Below, in pieces: positions 38,461 to 47,865 of a stretch of 64,000 nucleotides of DNA (positions within the stretch are counted from its first letter, which is position 1; every line of letters begins with the position of its first letter). The DNA lies in the NCBI RefSeq assembly GCF_943193025.1, contig NZ_CALPCQ010000006.1, positions 30,668-94,667 of the forward strand. The letters run 5' to 3'. The stretch comes from Lactobacillus agrestimuris. Lineage in GTDB: Bacteria > Bacillota > Bacilli > Lactobacillales > Lactobacillaceae. The notes under the pieces were generated by a model, which saw only the letters and a list, made by a program, of their open reading frames with translations, was not told the DNA's origin and searched no databases. The position numbers and the translations under genes were made by a program.

Positions 38461-38860
38461 CACAGTCCTTTAATAACTGAATTGCTAATGGATTATCTCG
38501 ATAATCAAAATAGTAGTTTACCTTTTTAATGCCTGCTTGCATCAAAGCTTTGGTGCAATTATAGCACGGAAAATGAGTAACGTAGATTTCAGTTCCATCT
38601 GTTGAAACGCCATTTTTTGCACATTGAATCAATGAATTCATCTCTGAATGAATGGTTCTAACGCAGTGACCATCGACCATTTGATGCCCAACATCATCAC
38701 AATGTTCTTGACCAGATACGGACCCGTTATAGCCTGTACCAATGATACGATTTTCTTTTACTAAAACACTACCAACCAAAGCCCGATTACAGGTTGATCT
38801 TTGAGCAATCACTAGGGCCTGCATCATGAAATATTGTTTCCAAGGGATTCGATCGTGCAT
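38363..38860 (-). CDS. comEB: ComE operon protein 2-like dCMP deaminase
   Basis: Deaminates dCMP to dUMP for thymidylate synthesis. The 165 residues hold the zinc site HSEMNSL (His and the catalytic Glu) and PCYNC, with the CNRALVGSV and [10 protein letters not shown] segments typical of deoxycytidylate deaminases. The comEB name follows the Bacillus homologue in the competence operon; here no competence gene adjoins. It lies 15 bp after trpS and is probably cotranscribed with it. Confidence 0.92.
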   Translation of the reverse strand: MHDRIPWKQYFMMQALVIAQRSTCNRALVGSVLVKENRIIGTGYNGSVSGQEHCDDVGHQMVDGHCVRTIHSEMNSLIQCAKNGVSTDGTEIYVTHFPCYNCTKALMQAGIKKVNYYFDYRDNPLAIQLLKDCDVPYEQIEIDRKYVESLAHNLEEAENRSHKSN

Positions 38861-38875
38861 TTTGCCTTCCTCTAT

Positions 38876-39898
38876 TTATTTTCTATCAAAATAATTCAAA
38901 CCAATTGCGTCTCTAACTTGCTTCAAAGTTTCGTTAGCACGTTCATTAGCCTTCTTAGAACCTTCAATTAACATTTCATAAACGCTGTCGATATCTTGTG
39001 CATACTTTTCACGACGTTCACGAATTGGTCCTAATTCGTTTTCAAGGACTTTATTCAAGTAGCGCTTAATCTTAACATCACCAAGGCCGCCCTTTTGGTA
39101 AGCTTCTTTAAGTTCAGCCACCTTATCTTTATCTGGATCAAAGACATCAAGGTAAGTAAAGACAGTGTTGCCTTCGATCTTACCTGGATCTTCAACGTGA
39201 ATATGGTTAGGATCAGTGTACATTGACATAACCTTCTTCTTCACAGTCTCTGCATCATCAGATAAGTAAATACTATTGCCAAGCGACTTAGACATCTTAG
39301 CATTACCATCAAGTCCAGGAAGACGTCCTTGACCCTTTGGTGGGAAGTAACCCTTTGGTTCAACTAACACATCGCAATCATAAACTCGATTAAAGGTACG
39401 AACGATTTCACGAGTTTGTTCAAGCATAGGTTCTTGATCATCCCCAACAGGAACAATTGTTGCCTTAAAGGCAGTGATATCAGCAGCTTGAGAAACTGGA
39501 TAGTTCAAAAATCCAACTGGAATTGAATCCTTAAAACCTTTTTGCTTAATTTCAGTTTTAACAGTTGGGTTTCTTTCAAGACGAGCAACTGTTACAAGAT
39601 CCATGTAGTATGCAGTAAGTTCAAATAATGCTGGAATTTGTGATTGAACGAAGATAGTTGACTTACTTGGATCAATTCCAACTGCTAAGTAATCAAGTGC
39701 AACTTGAATTAAAGAGTTGCGAATCTTTTCTGGATCACGAGCATTATCAGTTAAAGCTTGTGTATCTGCGATCATAATGTATGGATCGTATTTACCTTCA
39801 TTTTGAAGTTTTACACGATTTTTCAATGAGCCAATGTAGTGTCCAATATGGAGTTTGCCGGTTGGTCTGTCACCAGTAAGCAAAATTTCCTTTGCCAT
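38876..39898 (-). CDS. trpS: Tryptophanyl-tRNA synthetase
   Basis: Charges tRNA-Trp. The 340 residues begin [20 protein letters not shown] with an intact HIGH motif; KMSKSLGNS is the second class I signature. The spacing and length are normal for the bacterial enzyme. The roughly 115-bp gap to the divergent SRAP gene is too short for a T-box leader and none is seen. Confidence 0.96.
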   Translation of the reverse strand: MAKEILLTGDRPTGKLHIGHYIGSLKNRVKLQNEGKYDPYIMIADTQALTDNARDPEKIRNSLIQVALDYLAVGIDPSKSTIFVQSQIPALFELTAYYMDLVTVARLERNPTVKTEIKQKGFKDSIPVGFLNYPVSQAADITAFKATIVPVGDDQEPMLEQTREIVRTFNRVYDCDVLVEPKGYFPPKGQGRLPGLDGNAKMSKSLGNSIYLSDDAETVKKKVMSMYTDPNHIHVEDPGKIEGNTVFTYLDVFDPDKDKVAELKEAYQKGGLGDVKIKRYLNKVLENELGPIRERREKYAQDIDSVYEMLIEGSKKANERANETLKQVRDAIGLNYFDRK

Positions 39899-40016
39899 AA
39901 TAATTACTCTCTTTTCTTTATTTTATTTATTTCTATTCATCAATTAGAATTAATTTTAACAAAAAAAGGACTATGATTAAACTAGCATTGAATTAGTTAA
40001 AAATCTTGAGGTAAAA

Positions 40017-40616
40017 ATGTGCAATCAATTTAAACTTCCAAATTTACAAAAAATCAATAATTATTTAATTCAAGGACTTGGTTTACCTTTAACTACACCA
40101 AATTTCACATTTGACGAAAAAGATATTTTTCCAGGTCAAACTGCACCAGTTCTTCTATATCAAAAGAATCAATTGCAGCTGCAAGCAAAAACTTGGGGCT
40201 ATCCTAGTCCAGTCGATCATAAAAAGCGAATTTTTAATGCTAGGATTGAGCGATTTTACGATGCAAAACCTTCGATGTGGGATCAATCTTTTGCCCGCCA
40301 GCGTTGCATTATTATTGCCAGTGAATTTTTCGAATATAGCAAAGAAAGCTACCAAACTCCAAAAGGCAAATATCATGAAAAATATCGCTTTTTTGATCCG
40401 AATCATCCCTTAACTTTAATTGCAGGAATCTACGATCAAGATAACTTTTCAATGGTTACCACTTCACCCAATAAAATTATGAGGCCAATTCATGATCGAA
40501 TGCCCCTCACTATCTCACCTGATGAGCTGAGAAAATGGCTATTTCAGAACTTTACTGACCTAGTTGATCGTAGCAGTTTTCTTTTAGAATCAGCTAAACT
40601 TGCTCATAAAAATTAA
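40017..40616 (+). CDS. SRAP-domain protein (abasic-site sensor, YedK-like)
   Basis: Proteins of this family form a DNA-protein crosslink with abasic sites in single-stranded DNA. The 199 residues start MCNQF, leaving Cys2 as the crosslinking and autoproteolytic residue once Met is removed. NARIERFYDAKPSMW, CIIIASEFFEY and the histidine in IHDRMPLTI are the other conserved active-site parts. It reads divergently from trpS, with GAGGTAAAA before the ATG. Confidence 0.9.
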   Translation: MCNQFKLPNLQKINNYLIQGLGLPLTTPNFTFDEKDIFPGQTAPVLLYQKNQLQLQAKTWGYPSPVDHKKRIFNARIERFYDAKPSMWDQSFARQRCIIIASEFFEYSKESYQTPKGKYHEKYRFFDPNHPLTLIAGIYDQDNFSMVTTSPNKIMRPIHDRMPLTISPDELRKWLFQNFTDLVDRSSFLLESAKLAHKN

Positions 40617-40656
40617 TTGGCGAACGCCAATTAATCATGCTAAAATAAAAGCACAT

Positions 40657-40727
40657 GCGGGTATAGTTTAGTGGTAGAACGTCAGCTTCCCAAGCTGAAG
40701 GTGCGGGTTCGATTCACGCTATCCGCT
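40657..40727 (+). tRNA. tRNA-Gly (CCC)
   Basis: The 71-nt cloverleaf has acceptor GCGGGTA/TATCCGC with a G-T pair, D stem GTTT/GAAC, anticodon stem TCAGC/GCTGA with loop TTCCCAA (anticodon CCC, reading GGG), T loop TTCGATT and discriminator T as in Gram-positive tRNA-Gly. CCA is not encoded. The T stem GCGGG/CACGC has a G-A mismatch at pair 52-62; most such genes read CCCGC there. It lies alone between the SRAP gene and a terminator. Confidence 0.9.
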
Positions 40728-40737
40728 TTTCAAAAAC

Positions 40738-40779
40738 AAAAAATAAGAGCTAGGAAATTTTTCCTAGCTCTTATTTTTA
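40738..40779. terminator. Bidirectional terminator after tRNA-Gly
   Basis: AAATAAGAGCTAGGA and TCCTAGCTCTTATTT pair perfectly with T and A tracts on either side. It serves the tRNA and the convergent CPBP gene, overlapping the end of the latter. Confidence 0.9.
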
Positions 40780-41436
40780 TATCATAATAACTGTTAAAAG
40801 ACCGGCTATTACTGCCAAATACATTGGCATCCATAAAGTTTGAGAATATAAATACGCCCAAGCAAACAAAGCACCATATAACGCATTAATCACAAAAAGT
40901 GTTGGTGTAAACTGGAAATTCAAAACTGCAAAGATTAATCCTGAACAAATAATTCCTACTATCCCAGTTGCAAGGGTATTTTTTCTAAAAGCGTAATTAA
41001 ATAAAAATCCCGTTGATAAGAATTCCTGCAAGATTGGCAAAATGATTCCCTGGGTTACAATCATAAACCAGAACAGACTATTTGATTCATGTTTTAAGTA
41101 ATTTATCTGGAAACCATACAAACCGATGCGTTTATTTATTTGAAGGTATGCTACTAAAATCTTTGAAGCTAATATCCCTAAAGTAAGTCCTACCGTTAAG
41201 CCATAATCACCAAGCCATGGTAAAGAAAAAAGTCTTTCAAAGAATCTTTGCTCACGGTTAAAGCGATAAATATAAAAAAGTAGAATCATTGCCGCAACTA
41301 AGGCAAATAAAATCAAATACCAAATATTTAATGTTTTACAAGTAACTAATTTTACAACCCCTACTACCAACAAGTATCCAATTACATAGACGGCATAACG
41401 AAATAAGTTACCTTCTCTAGATTCAGGCGTATTCAA
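40777..41436 (-). CDS. CPBP-family membrane protein with degenerate protease motifs
   Basis: A 219-residue protein with about six hydrophobic segments. The region PILQEFLSTGFLFNYAF aligns with CPBP motif 1 (EExxxR), but only one Glu remains and the Arg is lost. FAVLNFQ aligns with motif 2 (FxxxH), with Asn in place of His. Members act as CAAX-type proteases or bacteriocin self-immunity proteins. Here catalysis looks doubtful and another membrane role is possible. No bacteriocin gene is nearby. Confidence 0.6.
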   Translation of the reverse strand: MNTPESREGNLFRYAVYVIGYLLVVGVVKLVTCKTLNIWYLILFALVAAMILLFYIYRFNREQRFFERLFSLPWLGDYGLTVGLTLGILASKILVAYLQINKRIGLYGFQINYLKHESNSLFWFMIVTQGIILPILQEFLSTGFLFNYAFRKNTLATGIVGIICSGLIFAVLNFQFTPTLFVINALYGALFAWAYLYSQTLWMPMYLAVIAGLLTVIMI

Positions 41437-41511
41437 AAACTGTCACTCCTGTCTTTTGTATATCTTTTTAATTATATCAAACTTTCTATGATCATCCATA
41501 TCTATCAAAAA

Positions 41512-41973
41512 TTATTTCACTTCAATAATTTTGACGGAATATTCTCCTGCAGGAGCTTCAACAATGCCAGTTTCATTAGCTTTTTTCTTCATAATGGCCT
41601 GACCCAGTGGTGAATCAAAAGAAATCTTACCTTTTTCAAGATCGGCTTCCATTCTACCTACAATCTTATATTCTTCAATCTCGTCATCATCATCAAATTG
41701 CAAACTAACGGTCCGGCCCAAATCAACTGTCCCATCGTTTTCTGACTCAACAACTTCAGCGTATTTTAACTGCTTACCTAAATAGCGTAATCTACTTTGA
41801 AGATGGCCCAAGTCTCTTTTAGCTTCAGTATATTCTGTATTTTCTGATAAATCTCCCAAGGCTCTTGCTGCTTGAAGAATTTTTATTCTTCTTGGTCGGT
41901 CCTTTTTTAATTTTGCAATTTCATCTTCAATTTCACGATAACCTTCTGGAGTCATTTTTTGATAATAAACCAT
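41512..41973 (-). CDS. greA: Transcript cleavage factor GreA
   Basis: Rescues backtracked RNA polymerase by stimulating transcript cleavage. The 153 residues have the N-terminal coiled coil with ARALGDLSENTEYTEAK carrying the acidic tip (Asp and Glu), followed by the FKBP-like C-terminal domain (YKIVGRMEADLEKGKISFDS). Length and motifs are standard. Lactobacilli often carry two GreA proteins and this may be the second. Confidence 0.94.
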   Translation of the reverse strand: MVYYQKMTPEGYREIEDEIAKLKKDRPRRIKILQAARALGDLSENTEYTEAKRDLGHLQSRLRYLGKQLKYAEVVESENDGTVDLGRTVSLQFDDDDEIEEYKIVGRMEADLEKGKISFDSPLGQAIMKKKANETGIVEAPAGEYSVKIIEVK

Positions 41974-42074
41974 CTTAATGCACCTTTCTTTAAGTCAAAT
42001 CTGATTTTAGAAAAACAATTTTTCTTTGTAAAGGGAATATTTCAGAATTAATAGCAGAAGATTATGAAATATAG

Positions 42075-42265
42075 TTGCAAATAACATTCATGCACATTAT
42101 GATAATGTTGTATTGAATATTGCCTGTCTAAGTATTTAACTTAACAGTGACAGTTCAATTCAATTGATTAACTTATAGATTATTGCAAGAAGTCCTAGAA
42201 TAAGTTATCAATTTAAATAATTCTCTGAGAAAGTGAGTTCATTATATTGAACTCACTTTTCTTTT
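42075..42265 (+). ncRNA. Strong small-RNA candidate with its own promoter and terminator
   Basis: TTGCAA (42075-42080), a 17-nt spacer and TATGAT (42098-42103) predict a start near 42110. A terminator follows at 42231-42265: AAGTGAGTTC pairs with GAACTCACTT across eight bases, then TTTCTTTT. Between them lie a CTGTC/GACAG stem and a TAACTTAT/ATAAGTTA stem (42169-42176 with 42200-42207). No ORF with a ribosome-binding site is present. This accounts for most of the 360-bp gap between greA and the downstream peptidase. The family is not recognised. Confidence 0.6.
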
Positions 42266-42332
42266 AGTCTTATACTATACAAATAGAAATTAATAAAAAG
42301 CAAATCTAAGTAAGTATAAGGAGGCTTTTTCT

Positions 42333-43649
42333 ATGTCTCACAAGTTGACATTACAAGAAATCGAAGATTTTTCTTCGGAATTTAATCAAGATCCCCAAAA
42401 TAAAGTTATCGCTCGTGCTGCTCAAAGAAGCGGTGTACTTGAAGCTTCATATAACGATCGCGTTCAAAGTAAGCTCACAAGAGTTTTTTCAACTGAATTA
42501 GATACTGACAACGTAACTAATCAAAAACATTCTGGACGTTGTTGGGAATTCTCAACTTTGAATGTATTGCGTCACGAATTTGGTAAAAAGTATAAGGCAA
42601 AGAACTTTACTTTCTCACAAGCCTACAACTTTTTCTGGGATAAAATCGAACGTGCAAATATCTTTTACGATAATATTTTAAATACTGCTGATAAGGCGCT
42701 AGATTCTCGTGAAGTTAAGTCAGCGCTCGACTTCGCAGGAGCCGATGGTGGTCAATTCCATATGGCTGCAGCTCTTGTCGCAAAATATGGTGTTGTTCCT
42801 TCATATGCAATGCCTGAAACTGCAAATACCAATAATACTACTGGTTTTGCGACTGCCTTAGGTGACAAGCTTAAAAAAGACGCTTTAGTTTTACGTAAAC
42901 TAAAGCAAGAAGGTAAAGATGAAGAAATCGAAAAGGCTCGTAAAAAGTTCTTAAGCGAAGTTTACCGCATGACAGCAATCGCTGTTGGTGAACCACCAAA
43001 GAAGTTTGACTTGGAATATCGCGATGATGATAAGAAATACCATTTGGATAAAGATCTTACTCCAATCGAATTTCTTCACAAGTATTTAGGTGATGTCGAC
43101 TTCGATGATTACGTTGTTTTAACTAACGCACCTGATCATGAATATGACAAACTATACGGTCTTCCAGGTGAAGATAATATTGAAGGTTCATACAAGATCA
43201 AGCTTTTAAACGTTCCAATGGAATACTTAACTTCCGCTGCAATTGCGCAGTTAAAGGATGGCGAAGCTGTCTGGTTTGGTAACGATGTCCTTCGTCAAAT
43301 GGATCGCAAGACTGGCTATCTTGACACTAACCTTTACAAGTTAAACAGTCTCTTTGGCGTTGACCTTGATATGAGCAAGGCTGATCGTTTAAGAACCGGT
43401 GCTGGTGAAGTTTCTCATGCTATGACTTTAGTTGGTGTAGACGAAGACAATGGTGAAATCCGCCAATGGAAAGTGGAAAACTCATGGGGCGACAAGAGCG
43501 GAAATAAGGGTTACTTCGTTATGAATAATGACTGGTTCAACAAATATGTTTATGAAGTTGTTGTTCACAAGAAGTACTTAACTGATGAACAAAGAAAGTT
43601 AGCTGAAGGCGAAACAATTGACCTTCCACTTTGGGATTCGTTAGCTTAA
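42333..43649 (+). CDS. C1B cysteine peptidase (PepC/PepE family), paralogue 1
   Basis: A cytosolic papain-like peptidase of the bleomycin-hydrolase group that trims peptides from milk or host protein. The 438 residues show the catalytic Cys70 in HSGRCWEF, the catalytic His in VSHAMTLVGV and the Asn in VENSWGD. The C-terminus ends WDSLA; such C-termini reach the active site in aminopeptidase members. The residue after the CW pair is Glu, where the paralogue at 45778 and most relatives have Leu. Whether it is an aminopeptidase (PepC) or an endopeptidase (PepE/PepG) cannot be read from the sequence. Confidence 0.92.
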   Translation: MSHKLTLQEIEDFSSEFNQDPQNKVIARAAQRSGVLEASYNDRVQSKLTRVFSTELDTDNVTNQKHSGRCWEFSTLNVLRHEFGKKYKAKNFTFSQAYNFFWDKIERANIFYDNILNTADKALDSREVKSALDFAGADGGQFHMAAALVAKYGVVPSYAMPETANTNNTTGFATALGDKLKKDALVLRKLKQEGKDEEIEKARKKFLSEVYRMTAIAVGEPPKKFDLEYRDDDKKYHLDKDLTPIEFLHKYLGDVDFDDYVVLTNAPDHEYDKLYGLPGEDNIEGSYKIKLLNVPMEYLTSAAIAQLKDGEAVWFGNDVLRQMDRKTGYLDTNLYKLNSLFGVDLDMSKADRLRTGAGEVSHAMTLVGVDEDNGEIRQWKVENSWGDKSGNKGYFVMNNDWFNKYVYEVVVHKKYLTDEQRKLAEGETIDLPLWDSLA

Positions 43650-43659
43650 GATGCAACAC

Positions 43660-43699
43660 AAAAAAGCAGTGTATCAATTTCGATACACTGCTTTTTTTT
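43660..43699. terminator. Bidirectional terminator between the peptidase gene and guaB
   Basis: AAAAAAGCAGTGTATC and GATACACTGCTTTTTT pair around AATTTC. Both convergent genes end here. Confidence 0.9.
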
Positions 43700-43710
43700 A
43701 GTCTAAATCT

Positions 43711-44892
<1,182 letters not shown>

Positions 44893-44938
44893 TTATCCAT
44901 ACTTTACTCGCCTTAAGCTAAGCGGTCAAGGAAAAATA

Positions 44939-44971
44939 AAAAAATCTTGGCATTTTCTACCAAGATTTTTT
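44939..44971. terminator. Terminator after the HD hydrolase gene
   Basis: AAAAATCTTGG and CCAAGATTTTT pair around CATTTTCTA, with a T tract on the minus strand side. Confidence 0.85.
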
Positions 44972-44972
44972 G

Positions 44973-45626
44973 TTATACATTCCATTCGGTCATAAATTCT
45001 TCAATGAAATCCTGCATATATGCAGTGCGCCGCTCAGCCTCTTTTTTACCATTTGGAGTATTCATTAAGTCCTTCAAAAGAAATAATTTCTCATAAAAGT
45101 GGTTAATCGTTGTTTCCACATGGCCACGGTATTGATCATGATTTATCAACTTAACTGGCTTAATTTCTGGATCATAAATCTTATTTCCATGCTTGCCGCC
45201 ATAAGTAAAGGCACGGGCAATTCCAATTGCACCAAGGCTTTCAAGTCGATCGGCATCTTGCACATATTGTCCACTGAGCGGCAGTTGATATTTCTTTTCA
45301 ATATTTGCGGAAAAAGACATGTGCTGAATTGTAAAAAGAATATCTTCAATTTCTAATTCAGAAAAACCAAGCTCAGGAAGTAATTTCTTAATTTGTGCAA
45401 TTACCTCATCAGGATTATCACAAACTTTTTCGTCGATTGTATCATGCAAATATGCACCAGTTTCAATGATTGCAACGATTCGAGAATCTTCATGTGCATG
45501 TGGGTAGTCCGCAAGATACATCTTTTTAGCGAGATGGGCTACTCGTTGACCGTGGTAAAAATCATGTCCTGTAGTTTCGCCAGCTAGTTGCTTTTTGGTA
45601 AAATCGATAACTCTGCTAATGTCCAT
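44973..45626 (-). CDS. HD-domain phosphohydrolase
   Basis: This 217-residue cytosolic protein has the single HD fold: the first His in GHDFYHGQRVAHLAK, the HD pair in ETGAYLHDTIDEKV, and the last Asp in VQDADRLESLGAIGIAR. It resembles YedJ/YpgQ-type pyrophosphohydrolases acting on nucleotides, though the substrate is not known here. AAAGG lies a few bases before the ATG. It is followed by its own terminator and lies next to guaB. Confidence 0.85.
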   Translation of the reverse strand: MDISRVIDFTKKQLAGETTGHDFYHGQRVAHLAKKMYLADYPHAHEDSRIVAIIETGAYLHDTIDEKVCDNPDEVIAQIKKLLPELGFSELEIEDILFTIQHMSFSANIEKKYQLPLSGQYVQDADRLESLGAIGIARAFTYGGKHGNKIYDPEIKPVKLINHDQYRGHVETTINHFYEKLFLLKDLMNTPNGKKEAERRTAYMQDFIEEFMTEWNV

Positions 45627-45646
45627 TGAATACCTTTCTTATAAAT

Positions 45647-45766
45647 TTGCTCACTTCGTGATCAAGAAGTGTTACACATCAAAAACAAAGTTTTTGTGAA
45701 TTTTTTTAAGGAACTTGCTCACTTCGTGATCAAGAAGTGTTACACATCAAAAACAAAGTTTTTGTG
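45647..45766. repeat. 52-bp direct repeat pair with internal hairpins
   Basis: The segment beginning TTGCTCACTTCGTGATCAAG is present at 45647-45698 and again, identical, at 45715-45766 (68-bp spacing). Each copy contains CACTTC/GAAGTG and CAAAAAC/GTTTTTG inverted repeats. In the second copy GTTACACA/TGTGTAAC extends the outer stem to form a long hairpin just past the end of the downstream peptidase gene. It occupies nearly the whole gap between the HD and peptidase genes. Confidence 0.85.
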
Positions 45767-45777
45767 TGTAACATCTT

Positions 45778-47091
45778 TTATCCCATTGAATCCCATACTG
45801 GTACTGGAGTTGCCTTTCCTTCAGAAAGTTCTACCAACTTCTTTGGTAAGTACTTCTTCTTCACCACAACTTTGAATAAATATTCATCAAACCAAGCATC
45901 ATCCATGATAAAGTAGCCATTTTCACCTACTTTTGCACCCCATGAATTTTCTACCTTCCACTTGCGCGGCTTACCATCGACCACATCAACTCCGACCATT
46001 GTCATGGCATGAGTTGAACCACTGGCACCAGTAAGAAGACGTTCTTTTTTATCAAGCTTAGTTTCGATTCCAAACAAAGTATCAGTTTGGTACAAATCCT
46101 TAGCCAAAATTCCTTTTTGACGGTCACTTTCTTTACCAACATCACAACCAAACCAGAAAATGTCGCCTCCCTTAAGTGAAGCAATCGCGGCATCTTTCAA
46201 ATTTTCAATTTTTGTGTTTAAAAATTGAACCGGTTTTCCACCGACTACATTATCTTCAAATGGAAGAGCATAAAGCTTATCAAATTCATGATCTGGCGCA
46301 TTGAATAAAACTACATAGTCATCCAAATCATCAGTAAAGTACTTCTTCCAGAAATCAAGTGGAGTAAGATCTTCATCTAATTGATACTTGCCATCGTCAT
46401 TGGTGTATTCAAGATCAAATTTTTGAACAGGTTCACCAAAGGCAATTACAGCCATGCGGTAAACTTCATTTAAGAATTCTGTCCGCTTTGCCTCAATTTC
46501 GCCCTTTTTGCCTTCTCTAGCAAGTTTACGTAAAACTAGGCCATCTTCACGTAGTTTCATGTTTAAAGCCGTATTGAAGGCAGCAGTGGCGTTTGCAGTA
46601 AAACTTTCACCATAGGCATAACTTGGAACCAAACCATATTTTCTAATAAGTGAAACTGCCATATGCCATTGACCGCCATCAGTATCTGGAGCTCGTAAAT
46701 AGAACTTCACTGTTCGGTCATCAATATCTTGATCAGCCGTTTCTAAAATATGATCAAAGTAAATATTTGCCCGTTCAATTCGATCCCAGAAGAATAAGTA
46801 ACTTTGAGAGAAAGTGAAATTCTTTGTCTTATACTTCTTAGCAAAATCATGACGAAGAACGTTCAATGCCGCAAATAACCAACAACGTCCTGATTGCTTT
46901 TGATCAGTCACATTGTCAGTTTTAATCTCAATTGAAAAATTACGATTTAAATCACGTGTAACTTCTGTATTGTAACTGGCCTTTTGTACCCCATTAGTAA
47001 CGGTTGCCATTTCCGCAATTTTATTAGCTTTATCATTTTCGTAATTCTTTTGGAAGTTAGCTAATTCTTCAAAACTAAGCTCATGTGCCAT
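45778..47091 (-). CDS. C1B cysteine peptidase (PepC/PepE family), paralogue 2
   Basis: A 437-residue cytosolic papain-like peptidase. The catalytic Cys70 is in QSGRCWLFAALN, the His in STHAMTMVGVDV and the Asn in VENSWGAK. It ends VPVWDSMG. It is clearly homologous along its length to the peptidase at 42333 but diverged, so the two are old paralogues rather than a recent copy. The ATG at 47091 follows a GAGGAAGAAT site. Together with pepD it points to strong peptide use. Confidence 0.92.
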   Translation of the reverse strand: MAHELSFEELANFQKNYENDKANKIAEMATVTNGVQKASYNTEVTRDLNRNFSIEIKTDNVTDQKQSGRCWLFAALNVLRHDFAKKYKTKNFTFSQSYLFFWDRIERANIYFDHILETADQDIDDRTVKFYLRAPDTDGGQWHMAVSLIRKYGLVPSYAYGESFTANATAAFNTALNMKLREDGLVLRKLAREGKKGEIEAKRTEFLNEVYRMAVIAFGEPVQKFDLEYTNDDGKYQLDEDLTPLDFWKKYFTDDLDDYVVLFNAPDHEFDKLYALPFEDNVVGGKPVQFLNTKIENLKDAAIASLKGGDIFWFGCDVGKESDRQKGILAKDLYQTDTLFGIETKLDKKERLLTGASGSTHAMTMVGVDVVDGKPRKWKVENSWGAKVGENGYFIMDDAWFDEYLFKVVVKKKYLPKKLVELSEGKATPVPVWDSMG

Positions 47092-47159
47092 ATTCTTCCT
47101 CCTCGCACTCAGTAAAATTATATTTTGATTAAATTATTATATCCATTTTATCACCAAAA

Positions 47160-47192
47160 GAAAAAAGAAGATCAAACAAGCTTGATCTTCTA
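47160..47192 (-). terminator. Terminator after tRNA-Thr
   Basis: On the minus strand GAAGATCAA pairs with TTTGATCTTC around GCTTG, followed by six T. Confidence 0.88.
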
Positions 47193-47195
47193 TAA

Positions 47196-47268
47196 AGCTG
47201 CTTCTCAGATTTGAACTGAGGACCTCCTCCTTACCACGGCGGTGCTCTACCTCCTGAGCTAAAGCAGC
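47196..47268 (-). tRNA. tRNA-Thr (GGT)
   Basis: The 73-nt cloverleaf on the minus strand has a perfect acceptor GCTGCTT/AAGCAGC, D stem GCTC/GAGC, T stem CTCAG/CTGAG with loop TTCAAAT, and anticodon loop GTGGTAA (anticodon GGT, reading ACC and ACU). The anticodon stem CCGCC/GGAGG has one G-A mismatch at pair 29-41. CCA is not encoded. It stands alone with its own terminator. Confidence 0.92.
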
Positions 47269-47283
47269 GTATTTATTATATCA

Positions 47284-47314
47284 AAAAACAGTCATTCTTA
47301 TCGAATGACTGTTG
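47284..47314 (-). terminator. Terminator of the small SLAP-like gene
   Basis: On the minus strand AACAGTCATTC and GAATGACTGTT pair around GATAA, followed by TTTTG. Confidence 0.85.
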
Positions 47315-47372
47315 ATTTTATTATATGTTGCTTTAATATTTCGATATTTAAAATCTACACTCACTGCTGCAA

Positions 47373-47711
47373 TTAGTCTTGAGTAACGTCCTTAGTGTTC
47401 AACCACTTACCATTTGAAACTTTAACGATCTTCTTACCGTTAACCTTCTTTACAGCTTTTGCAGTGTATTCTGAACCCATCTTAACTGACTTGTTAGTCT
47501 TTTCTGCTTTTGCGTTGTATACAGAAACGGTTTGCTTCTTTGTGTCTTTTACAACTACCATGATCTTTTGACCCTTCTTAATTGCTGGATCTGTTGGCGC
47601 TACTTGTGCTGGTGCAAGTGCTACTGTTGCTGCACTAACAACTTGACTACCCATACCTGCAAAGCTTAATGCGATAACTACACTTGAAACAACCTTAACT
47701 AACTTCTTCAT
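47373..47711 (-). CDS. Small secreted protein with one SLAP-like module
   Basis: A 112-residue exported protein with a signal peptide MKKLVKVVSSVVIALSFAGM (cleavage near VVSAA). One module of about 55 residues (VVVKDTKKQTVSVYNAKAEK to VSNGKWLNTKDVTQD) follows, with the strand pattern of SLAP repeats but without the HNAYVYDKNGK core. It is too small for more than one domain. A striking 24-bp inverted repeat lies across its promoter, so expression is probably repressed under some conditions. The role is unknown. Confidence 0.72.
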   Translation of the reverse strand: MKKLVKVVSSVVIALSFAGMGSQVVSAATVALAPAQVAPTDPAIKKGQKIMVVVKDTKKQTVSVYNAKAEKTNKSVKMGSEYTAKAVKKVNGKKIVKVSNGKWLNTKDVTQD

Positions 47712-47777
47712 TTTAAATACCTCTATATCTTCACTAATTTAACTCTTGGGATCTTTCATATCCCCTTGACATATATT

Positions 47778-47801
47778 ATTATATAACATCTGTTATATAA
47801 T
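47778..47801. promoter_or_regulatory. Perfect 11-bp-arm palindrome over the promoter of the small SLAP-like gene
   Basis: ATTATATAACA and TGTTATATAAT are exact inverted arms separated by TC. Read on the minus strand, TTGCAT and TATAAT 16 nt apart surround it, so a protein bound here would cover the promoter spacer and -10 element. No regulator gene adjoins. Confidence 0.65.
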
Positions 47802-47827
47802 GCAAGGGATTTTGTAAAAAAATTATA

Positions 47828-47858
47828 AAAAAAGACGGCCCTTACGGCCGCCTTAATT
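47828..47858 (-). terminator. Terminator of tyrS
   Basis: On the minus strand GGCGGCC and GGCCGTC pair around GTAAG, followed by seven T. Confidence 0.88.
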
Positions 47859-47865
47859 AGACTAA

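Noticed and set aside
45647..45766. Insertion-sequence remnant
   Set aside because: The copies are direct, not terminal inverted, and no transposase fragment is found between or beside them.
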